Shown here one piece after another: positions 1 to 5,929 of a DNA stretch of 9,274 nucleotides. The notes beneath the pieces are model-generated. The model did not search any database, was not told the DNA's origin, and worked only from the letters and a program-made list of their open reading frames with translations. The translations under genes were made by a program, and so were the position numbers. Origin of the DNA: an uncultured Candidatus Saccharibacteria bacterium (GTDB lineage: Bacteria > Patescibacteriota > Saccharimonadia > Saccharimonadales > UBA4665); the NCBI GenBank assembly GCA_903836325.1, contig CAILQE010000054.1, positions 1-9,274 on the forward strand, read 5' to 3'. The stretch's first letter is position 1. Every line of letters begins with the position of its first letter.

Positions 1-28
1 CAAAGTAGATTCAATAAATTTATATAAA

Positions 29-39
29 TGTTATATAAT
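29..39 (+). promoter_or_regulatory. Probable promoter -10 of the CDF-like gene
   Basis: A perfect TATAAT lies at 34-39. An overlapping alternative, TGt followed by TATATA, at 29-37 has the extended -10 form. No good -35 is visible in the few bases available upstream. Transcription from here would begin near 46 and leave a leader of about 19 bases before the ATG at 65. That leader contains only a purine-rich GAAAGAAG stretch (about 49-56), a poor match to a Shine-Dalgarno site. Confidence 0.4.
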
Positions 40-64
40 ATTTATAGAGAAAGAAGTCAACGTA

Positions 65-700
65 ATGTCAAATGAAAATCATTCGCACATACACGAATCA
101 GAGCTACTCAGCCAAGAAGAAAGAGTCAGTAGATTTACTAAATCGTCCATTCTTAGAGCTGGATCAGCTGCCCTGCAAGCTTGGGGAGGTATTACCGGAA
201 ATCAACCCGCACTGATTATCGAAGCTGCTGAAGAAATGACTGATGCTATGACTTTTGGTGCAGCAGCTATAGAGGCTAATTCAGACCGTAAAGGTGTAGT
301 AGCTAAAGCTAGAAAATGGGCTATAACATTCGCGGTGTCAGCGTCTACAATAGCTAGTGGTGAATTTGCAAGTGAAATTGTTTCCGATAAATTCAGTTTT
401 ACTAAGCCTACTGATGGATTTGATTTTGCTCATAACGACATTAAAGCTGCTGCTGGAGCTATAGCATTAAACGGAATAGTTCTGTTTATGAATCGTAAAG
501 GAAGAGATTCTAAGAAAACCAGTGATAAGTTCGCTTTCAGGGACTCCCTAAGAGATTTTGTTATTCCATCCTCAGTATTAGGAATTGCTGCTGTTCAAGC
601 TCCTCATTGGGCTGAATATATGTTTGAGCTAGGCGGCGTGTCCTATGGTTGGTATAACACCAAGCAGCTGTATAATGGTTGGAAATCTAAGAAAAAATAG
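65..700 (+). CDS. Divergent cation diffusion facilitator (CDF)-like membrane protein
   Basis: A 211-residue protein with about six moderately hydrophobic segments (roughly 28-45, 48-70, 84-104, 124-143, 165-180, 184-203). I read its plan as that of the CDF (cation efflux) transmembrane domain. The stretch TGNQPALIIEAAEEMTDAM resembles the CDF helix 2 region, where a metal-binding D/H-xxx-D sits; here it would be E56-xxx-D60. The stretch around DSLRD (160-164), followed by a hydrophobic helix and a final Tyr/Trp-rich helix ending in YNGWK, resembles CDF helices 5-6; the usual H-xxx-D would be D160-xxx-D164. The N-terminus has spaced histidines (H6, H8, H10), also common in metal transporters. 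The C-terminal cytoplasmic domain of typical CDF proteins (about 300 residues) is missing. If the match is right, it sits in the membrane and either moves a divalent metal with an altered site or has lost transport. The family match is by eye; an unrelated membrane protein is possible. The stop is TAG. Confidence 0.5.
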   Translation: MSNENHSHIHESELLSQEERVSRFTKSSILRAGSAALQAWGGITGNQPALIIEAAEEMTDAMTFGAAAIEANSDRKGVVAKARKWAITFAVSASTIASGEFASEIVSDKFSFTKPTDGFDFAHNDIKAAAGAIALNGIVLFMNRKGRDSKKTSDKFAFRDSLRDFVIPSSVLGIAAVQAPHWAEYMFELGGVSYGWYNTKQLYNGWKSKKK

Positions 701-710
701 TCTCAACAGA

Positions 711-740
711 TTGACAAAGATTATCCTTAAAATATAAAAT
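711..740 (+). promoter_or_regulatory. Strong sigma70-type promoter of the lectin-CHAP gene
   Basis: A perfect consensus TTGACA lies at 711-716. It is followed by TATAAA at 733-738 (16-base spacer) or TAAAAT at 735-740 (18-base spacer). This is the best -35 box in the window. The predicted start is near 745, giving a purine/A-rich leader of about 19 bases with no Shine-Dalgarno sequence before the ATG at 764. It begins only 10 bases after the upstream stop codon, so the lectin-CHAP gene is probably an independent unit. Confidence 0.65.
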
Positions 741-763
741 AATAATACAAAACTAAAACAAAA

Positions 764-1774
764 ATGAATAATAAAGTTTCTAAAAAAATATTTAATTTTA
801 ATATGCCAGGAATTAGTAAAATTCGTGTTTTTACTTCAATCTTGGTGTTTTTTTTGATATTTGGATTTGGAAGAAGCTATCTTAATAAAGCATCTGCAGA
901 TAGTCTTAGAATAGTTGCTAAAAAAGATTACTGTATAGATCTTCTGCATAATTCTACTTCAGAAAATTCTCCAGTTGTTTTATGGATGTGCGACAAAACT
1001 TCAGCACAAAGTTGGACTGAGAATTTATCTACTATTACTCATGATGATAAATATTGTCTTAGTGTTAGTGAAAAATTATTAAATTCTAAAAAATCGGTGG
1101 TCGTTCAATCATGTAATAATTCTGCTAACCAAGTGTGGCTTAATAGTAACGGTAGGCTGTATAACCCCAATTCGGAGCAATGTTTAACTTCATCCATGGG
1201 AGATGGTTCACAATTAGTTGTTGACGATTGTAATAAGAAAAATGTTCTTACCTGGAATGCTGAAGATATGAGCGGATCTATTGTGCCCAGAAAATTAAAC
1301 TGTGATTCGGGAAGCAAGGAATTTAAGTTAAGCTGTTATGCAATTAAAGAATGGGAGACTTGGGTAAATGGCTCCAATAACCATCTATCGTTATTAACTA
1401 GATATACCGATAATGCGACATATGAACAGTGGTGTGCCGATTTTATCTCGTTTGTTTATAAAGAATCTGGATACCCTTTCAAATCCGCTTTTGATGGATG
1501 GGATGAAAACACAGCTGAAAATATTCAAAAATATAATTTTACGATTCATGATGCTTCATCGGGATATATTCCAAAGCCGGGTGACGTTGCATATTTTGAT
1601 TATAATCAGGGTGGACATACTGAGATAGTAGTAAGTGGTGGTTCTCATCCTACTATGATTTATGGTAATTCAGGTAGAATTGACCCTCAAACTGGAAATG
1701 GTGACATGAGAGCTAATACTATAACTTTAGTTAAAGATAAGGGTTCGCTTATCTACTATTTGTCTCCTAATTAA
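764..1774 (+). CDS. Secreted ricin-type lectin plus CHAP-domain peptidoglycan hydrolase
   Basis: A 336-residue protein. The N-terminus is basic, with a hydrophobic core at about 22-37 and an A43-S44-A45 motif before D46 that fits signal peptidase I, so secretion is likely; retention as a membrane anchor is the alternative. Residues about 48-166 form a ricin B-type beta-trefoil with three repeats. Each has a cysteine pair (C57/C76, C98/C117, C140/C156). QxW motifs are present in the first two (Q82-S-W84, Q123-V-W125) and degenerate in the third (L162-T-W164). The C-terminal part (about 195-335) is a CHAP domain: the catalytic cysteine is C224 in WCADFISFVY, the histidine H285 in GGHTEIVV, and N302 in YGNSG may complete the triad. 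C180 and C191 in the linker could form a further disulfide. CHAP enzymes are amidases or endopeptidases cutting peptidoglycan peptides. The lectin probably targets it to a glycan on its own wall or on a host or prey cell. No immunity partner is adjacent. The domain calls are firm; the target is inferred. Confidence 0.88.
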   Translation: MNNKVSKKIFNFNMPGISKIRVFTSILVFFLIFGFGRSYLNKASADSLRIVAKKDYCIDLLHNSTSENSPVVLWMCDKTSAQSWTENLSTITHDDKYCLSVSEKLLNSKKSVVVQSCNNSANQVWLNSNGRLYNPNSEQCLTSSMGDGSQLVVDDCNKKNVLTWNAEDMSGSIVPRKLNCDSGSKEFKLSCYAIKEWETWVNGSNNHLSLLTRYTDNATYEQWCADFISFVYKESGYPFKSAFDGWDENTAENIQKYNFTIHDASSGYIPKPGDVAYFDYNQGGHTEIVVSGGSHPTMIYGNSGRIDPQTGNGDMRANTITLVKDKGSLIYYLSPN

Positions 1775-1803
1775 CGTCAATATTCTTCTATCTGTAAATG
1801 CTA

Positions 1804-1832
1804 TTGTTTGATCTGTTAAATTATGCTAAAGT
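1804..1832 (+). promoter_or_regulatory. Possible promoter upstream of the typA leader hairpin
   Basis: TG-c-TAAAGT at 1824-1832 is an extended -10, with a weak TTGTTT at 1804-1809 at 17-base spacing. A start near 1839 would give a leader of about 56 bases that begins with the hairpin region at 1840-1869. An overlapping alternative -10, TATACA at 1832-1837, would start a few bases later and lose part of the upstream hairpin arm. A second, weaker -10-like TAAAAC at 1883-1888, six bases before the typA ATG, would instead make typA leaderless. The sequence alone does not decide between them. Confidence 0.4.
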
Positions 1833-1839
1833 ATACACA

Positions 1840-1864
1840 GTACAAACGAATCGTATTTTTGTAC
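1840..1864 (+). promoter_or_regulatory. Alternative (antiterminator-like) hairpin before typA
   Basis: GTACAAA at 1840-1846 is the exact reverse complement of TTTGTAC at 1858-1864, giving a 7-bp stem with an 11-base loop. Its right arm shares TAC (1862-1864) with the right arm of the terminator hairpin at 1848-1869, and its loop contains the terminator's left arm. The two structures therefore cannot form together. This is the geometry of an attenuator, but it may be coincidental in a short AT-rich spacer. Confidence 0.4.
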
Positions 1865-1883
1865 GATTCTTTTTTTATTTTTT
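1848..1883 (+). terminator. Rho-independent terminator between the lectin-CHAP gene and typA
   Basis: GAATCGTA (1848-1855) pairs perfectly with TACGATTC (1862-1869) to give an 8-bp stem with a 6-base loop. It is followed by a run of 14 bases (1870-1883) that are all T except one A. It lies 73 bases after the lectin-CHAP stop and ends just before the typA start at 1895. The simplest role is ending the lectin-CHAP transcript. If typA is transcribed from the promoter-like site at 1804-1832, the same hairpin would act as an attenuator in its leader. Confidence 0.75.
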
Positions 1884-1894
1884 AAAACATATTT

Positions 1895-3718
1895 ATGGAA
1901 CAAGATCCTAGTAAAATTCGAAATATTGCGATAATCGCACACGTAGACCATGGAAAAACTACTTTAGTTGATGGTCTTTTAAAGCAGTCTCATACTTTCA
2001 GAGATAATCAGGCTGAAATGGAACAAGATTTAATTATGGATAGTGGTGATCAAGAACGAGAACGTGGTATTACTATTACCGCTAAAATTACAGCAGTTCA
2101 ACACGACGATTACCGAATTAATATTATAGATACTCCAGGTCACGCAGACTTCTCTGGTGAAGTTGAGAGAACTCTTAATATGGCTGATGGTTGTATATTA
2201 ATCGTAGACGCTCAAGAAGGTCCGATGCCTCAAACTAAATTCGTTTTATCTAAAGCTTTAGCTCTTGAACTAAAGCCTATCGTTATTATTAATAAAATAG
2301 ATAAGCCGGCTTCAAGAATTAAAGAAGTTGAAGATGAGCTAGCTGATCTATTCCTAGAATTAGCTGTTCATGAAGATCAATTGCACTACCCTGTTTATTA
2401 CGCAGTTGGAAGAGCTGGAAAAGCTTGGGATACCCCACCGACTGATCCTGAAGCAGATGCAAGCTTAGAAACTATCTTCAAAGCAATCATAGAACATGTT
2501 CCTGCACCTAAAGTTGAACTTAACAAACCTTTCCAAATGTTAGTTACTGCACTAGGTAGAGATAACTTTAAAGGTAAATATGCAATCGGAAGAATTTCTA
2601 GAGGTGGTATTAAGCCAGCTGATTCAGTCGCAGTTATTAAAAGAGACGGCACAATTATTAAAGGTAAAGTTAACGAAGTATTTATGAGTCGTGGAGTAAG
2701 TAGAATGGAAGTTTCTGAAGGAATTGCGGGAGACATTGTTCAACTTACTGGAATTAACGACGTAAAGATTGGTGAAACAATCGCTGACGCTGAAAATCCA
2801 GAAGCACTACCAGCTATGGAAGTGGAAGCTCCTACAATTAGAATTTATCTAGGTCCTAACACTAGTCCATTTAAAGGACTCGAAGGAGACTTCAATACTG
2901 GAAGACAACTTGAAGAAAGATTAAACCGAGAACTTGAAACTAATATTGGTTTAAGAGTTGAAAGTAGCGGTATTGGTTTCTTAGTATCTGGACGTGGTGA
3001 GCTTCACTTAAGTGTTCTTATAGAAGCTATTCGTCGTGAAGGTTACGAATTCGAAGTTGGAAGACCTCAGGTTGTTACTCATGAAGAAAACGGAGTTACA
3101 ATGGAACCAGTCGAAGAAGTAATTATTGAAGTACCAGCTGAACATGTTGGTGCTGTTCAAATGGAACTTGGTGCTCGTCGAGCAAATCAAAAAGAGCAAT
3201 TTACTACTTCTCAGGGACTTACTAAACTTATTTATACTATGCCAACTAGAGCTTTAATTGGAATGAGAAACCAACTTCTTACCAAAACTAAGGGTACAGT
3301 TATTATGAACTCTTTAAACGATGGTTATCAGCCAATCGGTTCTGCCCTTCAGCAACTTCGTAATGGTGTGCTAATTGCTTTTGAAAATGGTATTGCTACT
3401 CCCTACTCTTTATCTAATGCAGAAGAAAGAGGAGAAGTATTTATTGAGCCAGCCCAGAAAGTTTATGCAGGTCAAATCGTAGGACTAAATAAACGACAAG
3501 AAGATATGGAAATAAATATATGTAAAGCTAAGCAGCTAACTAACATGAGAAGTAGTAGTAGTGATGGTGTTGTTCAGCTTACTCCTGCAACAATTTTCAG
3601 TCTTGAAGAATGTTTAGATTTCATTGAAAATGATGAATTACTTGAAGTTACCCCTAAATCTCTTCGACTTCGAAAAAAAGAATTAGATCCTATTAAGCGA
3701 AAAAGATTAGTTAAATAG
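1895..3718 (+). CDS. typA: Ribosome-associated translational GTPase TypA/BipA
   Basis: The 607-residue length matches the family (E. coli BipA is also 607). The GTPase motifs are in order: G1 AHVDHGKT at 15-22, G2 RGITI at 57-61, G3 DTPGH at 79-83, and G4 NKID at 133-136. The G5 region reads YAVGRAG at about 169-175, where many homologues have a serine (SA or SG). EF-Tu/EF-G-like domains II, III and V follow (about 205-300, 305-385 and 395-480), with the family stretch NTSPFKGLEGDF. The BipA-specific C-terminal domain contains TMPTRALIGMRNQLLTKTKG. TypA binds the 70S ribosome in the EF-G site and in other bacteria supports ribosome assembly and growth under cold or stress. The start is supported by the family-typical N-terminus just before RNIAIIAHVDHGKT. 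No Shine-Dalgarno site precedes it. The upstream region carries a terminator and a competing hairpin. mntP follows 25 bases downstream on the same strand. Confidence 0.97.
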   Translation: MEQDPSKIRNIAIIAHVDHGKTTLVDGLLKQSHTFRDNQAEMEQDLIMDSGDQERERGITITAKITAVQHDDYRINIIDTPGHADFSGEVERTLNMADGCILIVDAQEGPMPQTKFVLSKALALELKPIVIINKIDKPASRIKEVEDELADLFLELAVHEDQLHYPVYYAVGRAGKAWDTPPTDPEADASLETIFKAIIEHVPAPKVELNKPFQMLVTALGRDNFKGKYAIGRISRGGIKPADSVAVIKRDGTIIKGKVNEVFMSRGVSRMEVSEGIAGDIVQLTGINDVKIGETIADAENPEALPAMEVEAPTIRIYLGPNTSPFKGLEGDFNTGRQLEERLNRELETNIGLRVESSGIGFLVSGRGELHLSVLIEAIRREGYEFEVGRPQVVTHEENGVTMEPVEEVIIEVPAEHVGAVQMELGARRANQKEQFTTSQGLTKLIYTMPTRALIGMRNQLLTKTKGTVIMNSLNDGYQPIGSALQQLRNGVLIAFENGIATPYSLSNAEERGEVFIEPAQKVYAGQIVGLNKRQEDMEINICKAKQLTNMRSSSSDGVVQLTPATIFSLEECLDFIENDELLEVTPKSLRLRKKELDPIKRKRLVK

Positions 3719-3727
3719 ATTTCTTTT

Positions 3728-3736
3728 TGTTAGCAT
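3728..3736 (+). promoter_or_regulatory. Possible extended -10 for leaderless mntP transcript
   Basis: TG-t-TAGCAT ends seven bases before the mntP ATG at 3744. The hexamer matches TATAAT at only four of six positions, so alone it is weak. Its spacing matches the other promoters of the window. The gene may equally be cotranscribed with typA, 25 bases upstream. Confidence 0.3.
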
Positions 3737-3743
3737 AAGAATC

Positions 3744-4301
3744 ATGGATAAAATATTAGCCATATTTCTTTTAGCTTTATCTACAGGATTAGATAACTTT
3801 GCCGTATCTATTGCTCTTGGAATATCTGGAATTAAAAATTCTAATAAAATTAAAACTGCTCTAACCATCGGTGTATTTGAATCATTTATGACAATCGCTG
3901 GTTTAATGATTGGTAATAACGTTATTAAATATCTGGGTGAATCTACCCACTACATAGGTGGATCATTACTTATTCTTACCGGTATCTATGCGATAGTTGC
4001 AGGATATAGAATGGACAATAAAGAAGCTCCTAAAATCGTTGAGAAGAGTAAGTTTAAACAGAGGCTACTCGTAGCTATGTCTCTTAGTATAGATAATTTG
4101 ATAGTCGGTTTCGGTTTTGGTTCTCAGTCCTTACCTCTTGTAGAAACTTCCTTAATCGTAGCATTGGTCAGTGTAACACTTGCGATGAGTGGTATTTGGC
4201 TAGGAGGAAAGATAAGCCATAAGATTGAAGAGTATTCTGAATTTGTTAGTGGTGGAATCTTAATATTAGTGGGCTTACTTATTTTTACTAAAGTAATCTA
4301 G
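3744..4301 (+). CDS. mntP: MntP-family manganese efflux protein
   Basis: A 185-residue integral membrane protein with six predicted helices (about 3-25, 38-58, 68-87, 108-127, 134-153, 167-184). It is arranged as two similar halves, as expected for the MntP (DUF204) family of about 190 residues. Each half starts with the same signature: LSTGLDNFAVSIALGI with D17, and LSIDNLIVGFGFG with D117. These intramembrane aspartates correspond to conserved acidic residues of the family. MntP exports Mn2+ and protects against manganese overload. The related YtaF-type sporulation protein family is a less likely alternative. In many bacteria mntP is controlled by a yybP-ykoY riboswitch, but the 25 bases separating it from typA leave no room for one. 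The start codon has no Shine-Dalgarno site, and a -10-like element ends seven bases before it. The gene converges on uppS with six bases between stops. Confidence 0.85.
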   Translation: MDKILAIFLLALSTGLDNFAVSIALGISGIKNSNKIKTALTIGVFESFMTIAGLMIGNNVIKYLGESTHYIGGSLLILTGIYAIVAGYRMDNKEAPKIVEKSKFKQRLLVAMSLSIDNLIVGFGFGSQSLPLVETSLIVALVSVTLAMSGIWLGGKISHKIEEYSEFVSGGILILVGLLIFTKVI

Positions 4302-4307
4302 GTTAAC

Positions 4308-5015
4308 TTATTTACCGTATCTTCGTTCTCTTTGATCGTAATCTTCAATAGCTTTTTCAAGGTCTTTTATTGTGAAAGCTGGCCAGTGTTTATTTACAAA
4401 TTTAAGTTCTGAATAAGCAGATTCCCAAAGTAGAAATCCGCTTAATCTTTGTTCCCCAGAAGTTCGAATGATTAAATCAGGTTTTGGCATATCCGGTTCA
4501 TACATATTCTTTTGAATAAGATCTGGAGTTACATCTTCAGCTTTAATACCCTGCTCTATTATTTTTTTTACTGCATCTGCAATTTCTTGTTGACCGCCAT
4601 AATTTAAACAAAGCGCCAGAGTTCCTCCATCATTATCTTTAGTTTTAAATTCCGCATCTTCCAAGGCTTTAAGTATTTCTTTACTTAGACCATTCTTAGA
4701 TCCAACGAATTTTACACATATATTCTTTTTATTTAATTTCTTTGTTTCCACTTTGGACACCCAGAGTAATAAGCTCATTAAGTATTCTACTTCTTCTTTG
4801 CTTCTTTTCCAGTTCTCTACTGAGAATACATATGCTGAGACGTATTTAATCTTCATATCGAAAGCAGCAATAGCTATCTTCTTTAGGCGTTGGTAGCCGC
4901 GTTTGTGGCCTTCTAGGCTAGGTATTCCGTGTTCTTTTGCCCATCTCCTGTTTCCATCTAATATCAATCCTAAGTGCGTAGGTACGTTCTTTATTGGGGT
5001 CGCTAATTCAGACAT
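4308..5015 (-). CDS. uppS: Undecaprenyl diphosphate synthase (cis-prenyltransferase)
   Basis: A 235-residue complete enzyme of usual length. It condenses isopentenyl diphosphate onto farnesyl diphosphate to make the C55 lipid that carries peptidoglycan and surface glycan precursors at the cytoplasmic membrane. Family motifs are all present: LILDGNRRWAK with the Mg-binding D20, GHKRG at 36-40 with H37, SVENWKRSKEEV at 66-76, NYGGQQEI at 138-144, and the C-terminal DLIIRTSGEQRLSGFLLWESAYSELKF with R184, R190, S192 and E203 in the expected places for binding the second diphosphate and Mg2+. The start is supported by the short N-terminal lead before the first motif and by an extended -10 (TGtTATAAC) ending seven bases upstream, which predicts a nearly leaderless mRNA. 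It is divergent from the small gene starting at 5103. The usual uppS neighbours cdsA and frr are not seen here. Confidence 0.97.
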   Translation of the reverse strand: MSELATPIKNVPTHLGLILDGNRRWAKEHGIPSLEGHKRGYQRLKKIAIAAFDMKIKYVSAYVFSVENWKRSKEEVEYLMSLLLWVSKVETKKLNKKNICVKFVGSKNGLSKEILKALEDAEFKTKDNDGGTLALCLNYGGQQEIADAVKKIIEQGIKAEDVTPDLIQKNMYEPDMPKPDLIIRTSGEQRLSGFLLWESAYSELKFVNKHWPAFTIKDLEKAIEDYDQRERRYGK

Positions 5016-5022
5016 AGTATTA

Positions 5023-5031
5023 GTTATAACA
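5023..5031 (-). promoter_or_regulatory. Extended -10 promoter of uppS, leaderless spacing
   Basis: Reading the minus strand, TG-t-TATAAC (hexamer at plus 5023-5028, TG-t at 5029-5031) ends seven bases before the ATG whose first base is 5015. The predicted start is about one base before the ATG. A 4/6 -35-like TAGATA lies 16 bases upstream of the hexamer. Confidence 0.55.
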
Positions 5032-5090
5032 GAAAAGAATTAAATATCTATATAATTAGATTGACCATAAGATTAGCAACTCTCATGTTG

Positions 5091-5096
5091 TATACT
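5091..5096 (+). promoter_or_regulatory. -10 element of the small orphan gene, leaderless spacing
   Basis: TATACT (five of six consensus matches) ends six bases before the ATG at 5103, so transcription is predicted to begin on the A of the start codon. TTGACC at 5061-5066 is too far away (24 bases) to be its usual -35. This element supports ATG 5103 over an upstream TTG at 5061, which would lie outside the transcript. Confidence 0.45.
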
Positions 5097-5102
5097 AGAT
5101 TT

Positions 5103-5258
5103 ATGGAAAAGAAAGAATCTAATACTCCTTATACTTGGGACACTTTAGCTATTCAGGCTTATGAAGCTCGGCAGAAAATTGTTAATGACAAGTTCATGGA
5201 TTTAATTAGAGATTTTGATACAGAGATTGTTATCGATCCTATAGTTGATCAAGAATAA
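5103..5258 (+). CDS. Small hypothetical protein, 51 residues
   Basis: A short soluble acidic protein beginning MEKKESNTPYTWDTLA and ending IVDQE, with no signal peptide or membrane segment. Residues about 15-40 could form an amphipathic helix. I do not recognise the family. An in-frame TTG at 5061 would add 14 residues, but ATG 5103 is preferred because a -10 element sits six bases before it and the extra residues would overlap the promoter. It is divergent from uppS (87 bases between starts), and its TAA stop directly abuts the TAA stop of the convergent PIG-L gene. Support comes from the open frame filling the gap exactly, the promoter, and protein-like composition. It could still be spurious. 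Confidence 0.55.
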   Translation: MEKKESNTPYTWDTLAIQAYEARQKIVNDKFMDLIRDFDTEIVIDPIVDQE

Positions 5259-5879
5259 TTATTTACTAATTTCCTCAATTCGCTCAAGGCCAGATTTAAT
5301 ACTTCTATTTAATATACCTAAACTAGTTATATTAGTGGCTTTATATTGAGACTTATATTGTTTAGCATATTTTAATTTAGCTCTAGTTTCTAATTTATCT
5401 AATTTAACATTTGCCCTAGAATGATGGATTTTCATATAGGGTAAATCTGCGTAGAAATATACTTCGTATCCTAATTTAGATAGTTTTCTAGCTATTTGAT
5501 TAGTTGTTAGGTGATCGGGGTGTTTATATATCTTGCTCTCAGCCATAGGTGCGTAGATGATGTCGCCCTTTTTTAATTTACTTAATAGGGTTTTTAAAAT
5601 TAGGTTAGTGTCTATATTCTTTTCGTATTGGTTATCTAAGAAATCTAAATCTAGGTAATAGCATTCTAGCTTATTAAGAACTAAGGCGTTTTCTTTCTTT
5701 CGCTTTAGCATCATTTTATTGGAATTAGGTTGTCCGCAAATAAGGTCCCACAGTGTATATTTATTTTTATTAGGTATTCCGGTAAACAAATTTATTACTA
5801 AAGTTTTTGGATCGTTTAGCTTACTAAAACAGCTGAATACAGCATCGTCGTAGTGAGGAGATAATATTATGTTTCTCAT
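5259..5879 (-). CDS. PIG-L/LmbE-family sugar N-deacetylase
   Basis: A 206-residue cytoplasmic zinc-dependent deacetylase. The N-terminal metal motif is SPHYDDAVFS with H9, D11 and D12 (the family pattern is PHxDD); the second is HPDHL at 120-124, whose H123 completes zinc binding. RKKEN at 60-64, YFYADLPYM at 141-149 and the C-terminal KYAKQYKSQ stretch (about 170-178) also fit the family. PIG-L proteins remove acetyl from GlcNAc-type groups on lipid-linked sugars, glycosides or small thiols. The substrate cannot be read from sequence. A divergent glycosyltransferase shares its 50-bp promoter region and uppS is close by, which favours a role in surface glycan or glycolipid synthesis. The start is set by the metal motif beginning only seven residues in and by a TACAAT element seven bases upstream. 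Confidence 0.85.
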   Translation of the reverse strand: MRNIILSPHYDDAVFSCFSKLNDPKTLVINLFTGIPNKNKYTLWDLICGQPNSNKMMLKRKKENALVLNKLECYYLDLDFLDNQYEKNIDTNLILKTLLSKLKKGDIIYAPMAESKIYKHPDHLTTNQIARKLSKLGYEVYFYADLPYMKIHHSRANVKLDKLETRAKLKYAKQYKSQYKATNITSLGILNRSIKSGLERIEEISK

Positions 5880-5886
5880 TAGATAT

Positions 5887-5892
5887 ATTGTA
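5887..5892 (-). promoter_or_regulatory. -10 element of the PIG-L gene, leaderless spacing
   Basis: On the minus strand TACAAT (five of six matches) ends seven bases before the ATG whose first base is 5879. No extended TG and no clear -35 are seen. It lies back to back with the promoter of the glycosyltransferase gene within a 50-bp intergenic stretch. Confidence 0.45.
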
Positions 5893-5912
5893 TATGAGTT
5901 ATTTAGTTTTTA

Positions 5913-5921
5913 TGGGATAAT
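5913..5921 (+). promoter_or_regulatory. Extended -10 promoter of the glycosyltransferase gene
   Basis: TG-g-GATAAT (five of six matches in the hexamer, with extended TG) ends eight bases before the ATG at 5930, predicting a leader of about two bases. No convincing -35 is visible. Confidence 0.5.
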
Positions 5922-5929
5922 TATTCTAA

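Noticed and set aside
1105..1317. Antisense open frame within the lectin-CHAP gene
   Set aside because: It lies wholly opposite a well-supported domain, has no promoter or family features, and reads as a shadow; the same holds for the plus frame at 1413-1628.
2398..2736. 112-residue antisense open frame inside typA
   Set aside because: The plus strand is confidently TypA; the antisense product is a low-information hydrophobic string typical of a shadow frame. The frames at 3008-3199, 6011-6211, 7099-7308 and 8192-8398 were rejected for the same reason.
3719..3743. yybP-ykoY manganese riboswitch upstream of mntP
   Set aside because: Only 25 bases separate the typA stop from the mntP start, far too short for that riboswitch, and no matching sequence is visible.
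4302..4307. GTTAAC palindrome between the mntP and uppS stops as a terminator
   Set aside because: The surrounding bases do not extend it into a stable stem (three mismatches in an 8-base arm) and no T tract follows.
5061..5102. TTG start giving a 65-residue version of the small gene
   Set aside because: The extra 14 codons overlap the -10 box at 5091-5096, and ATG 5103 sits at the same promoter distance as the other genes in the window.
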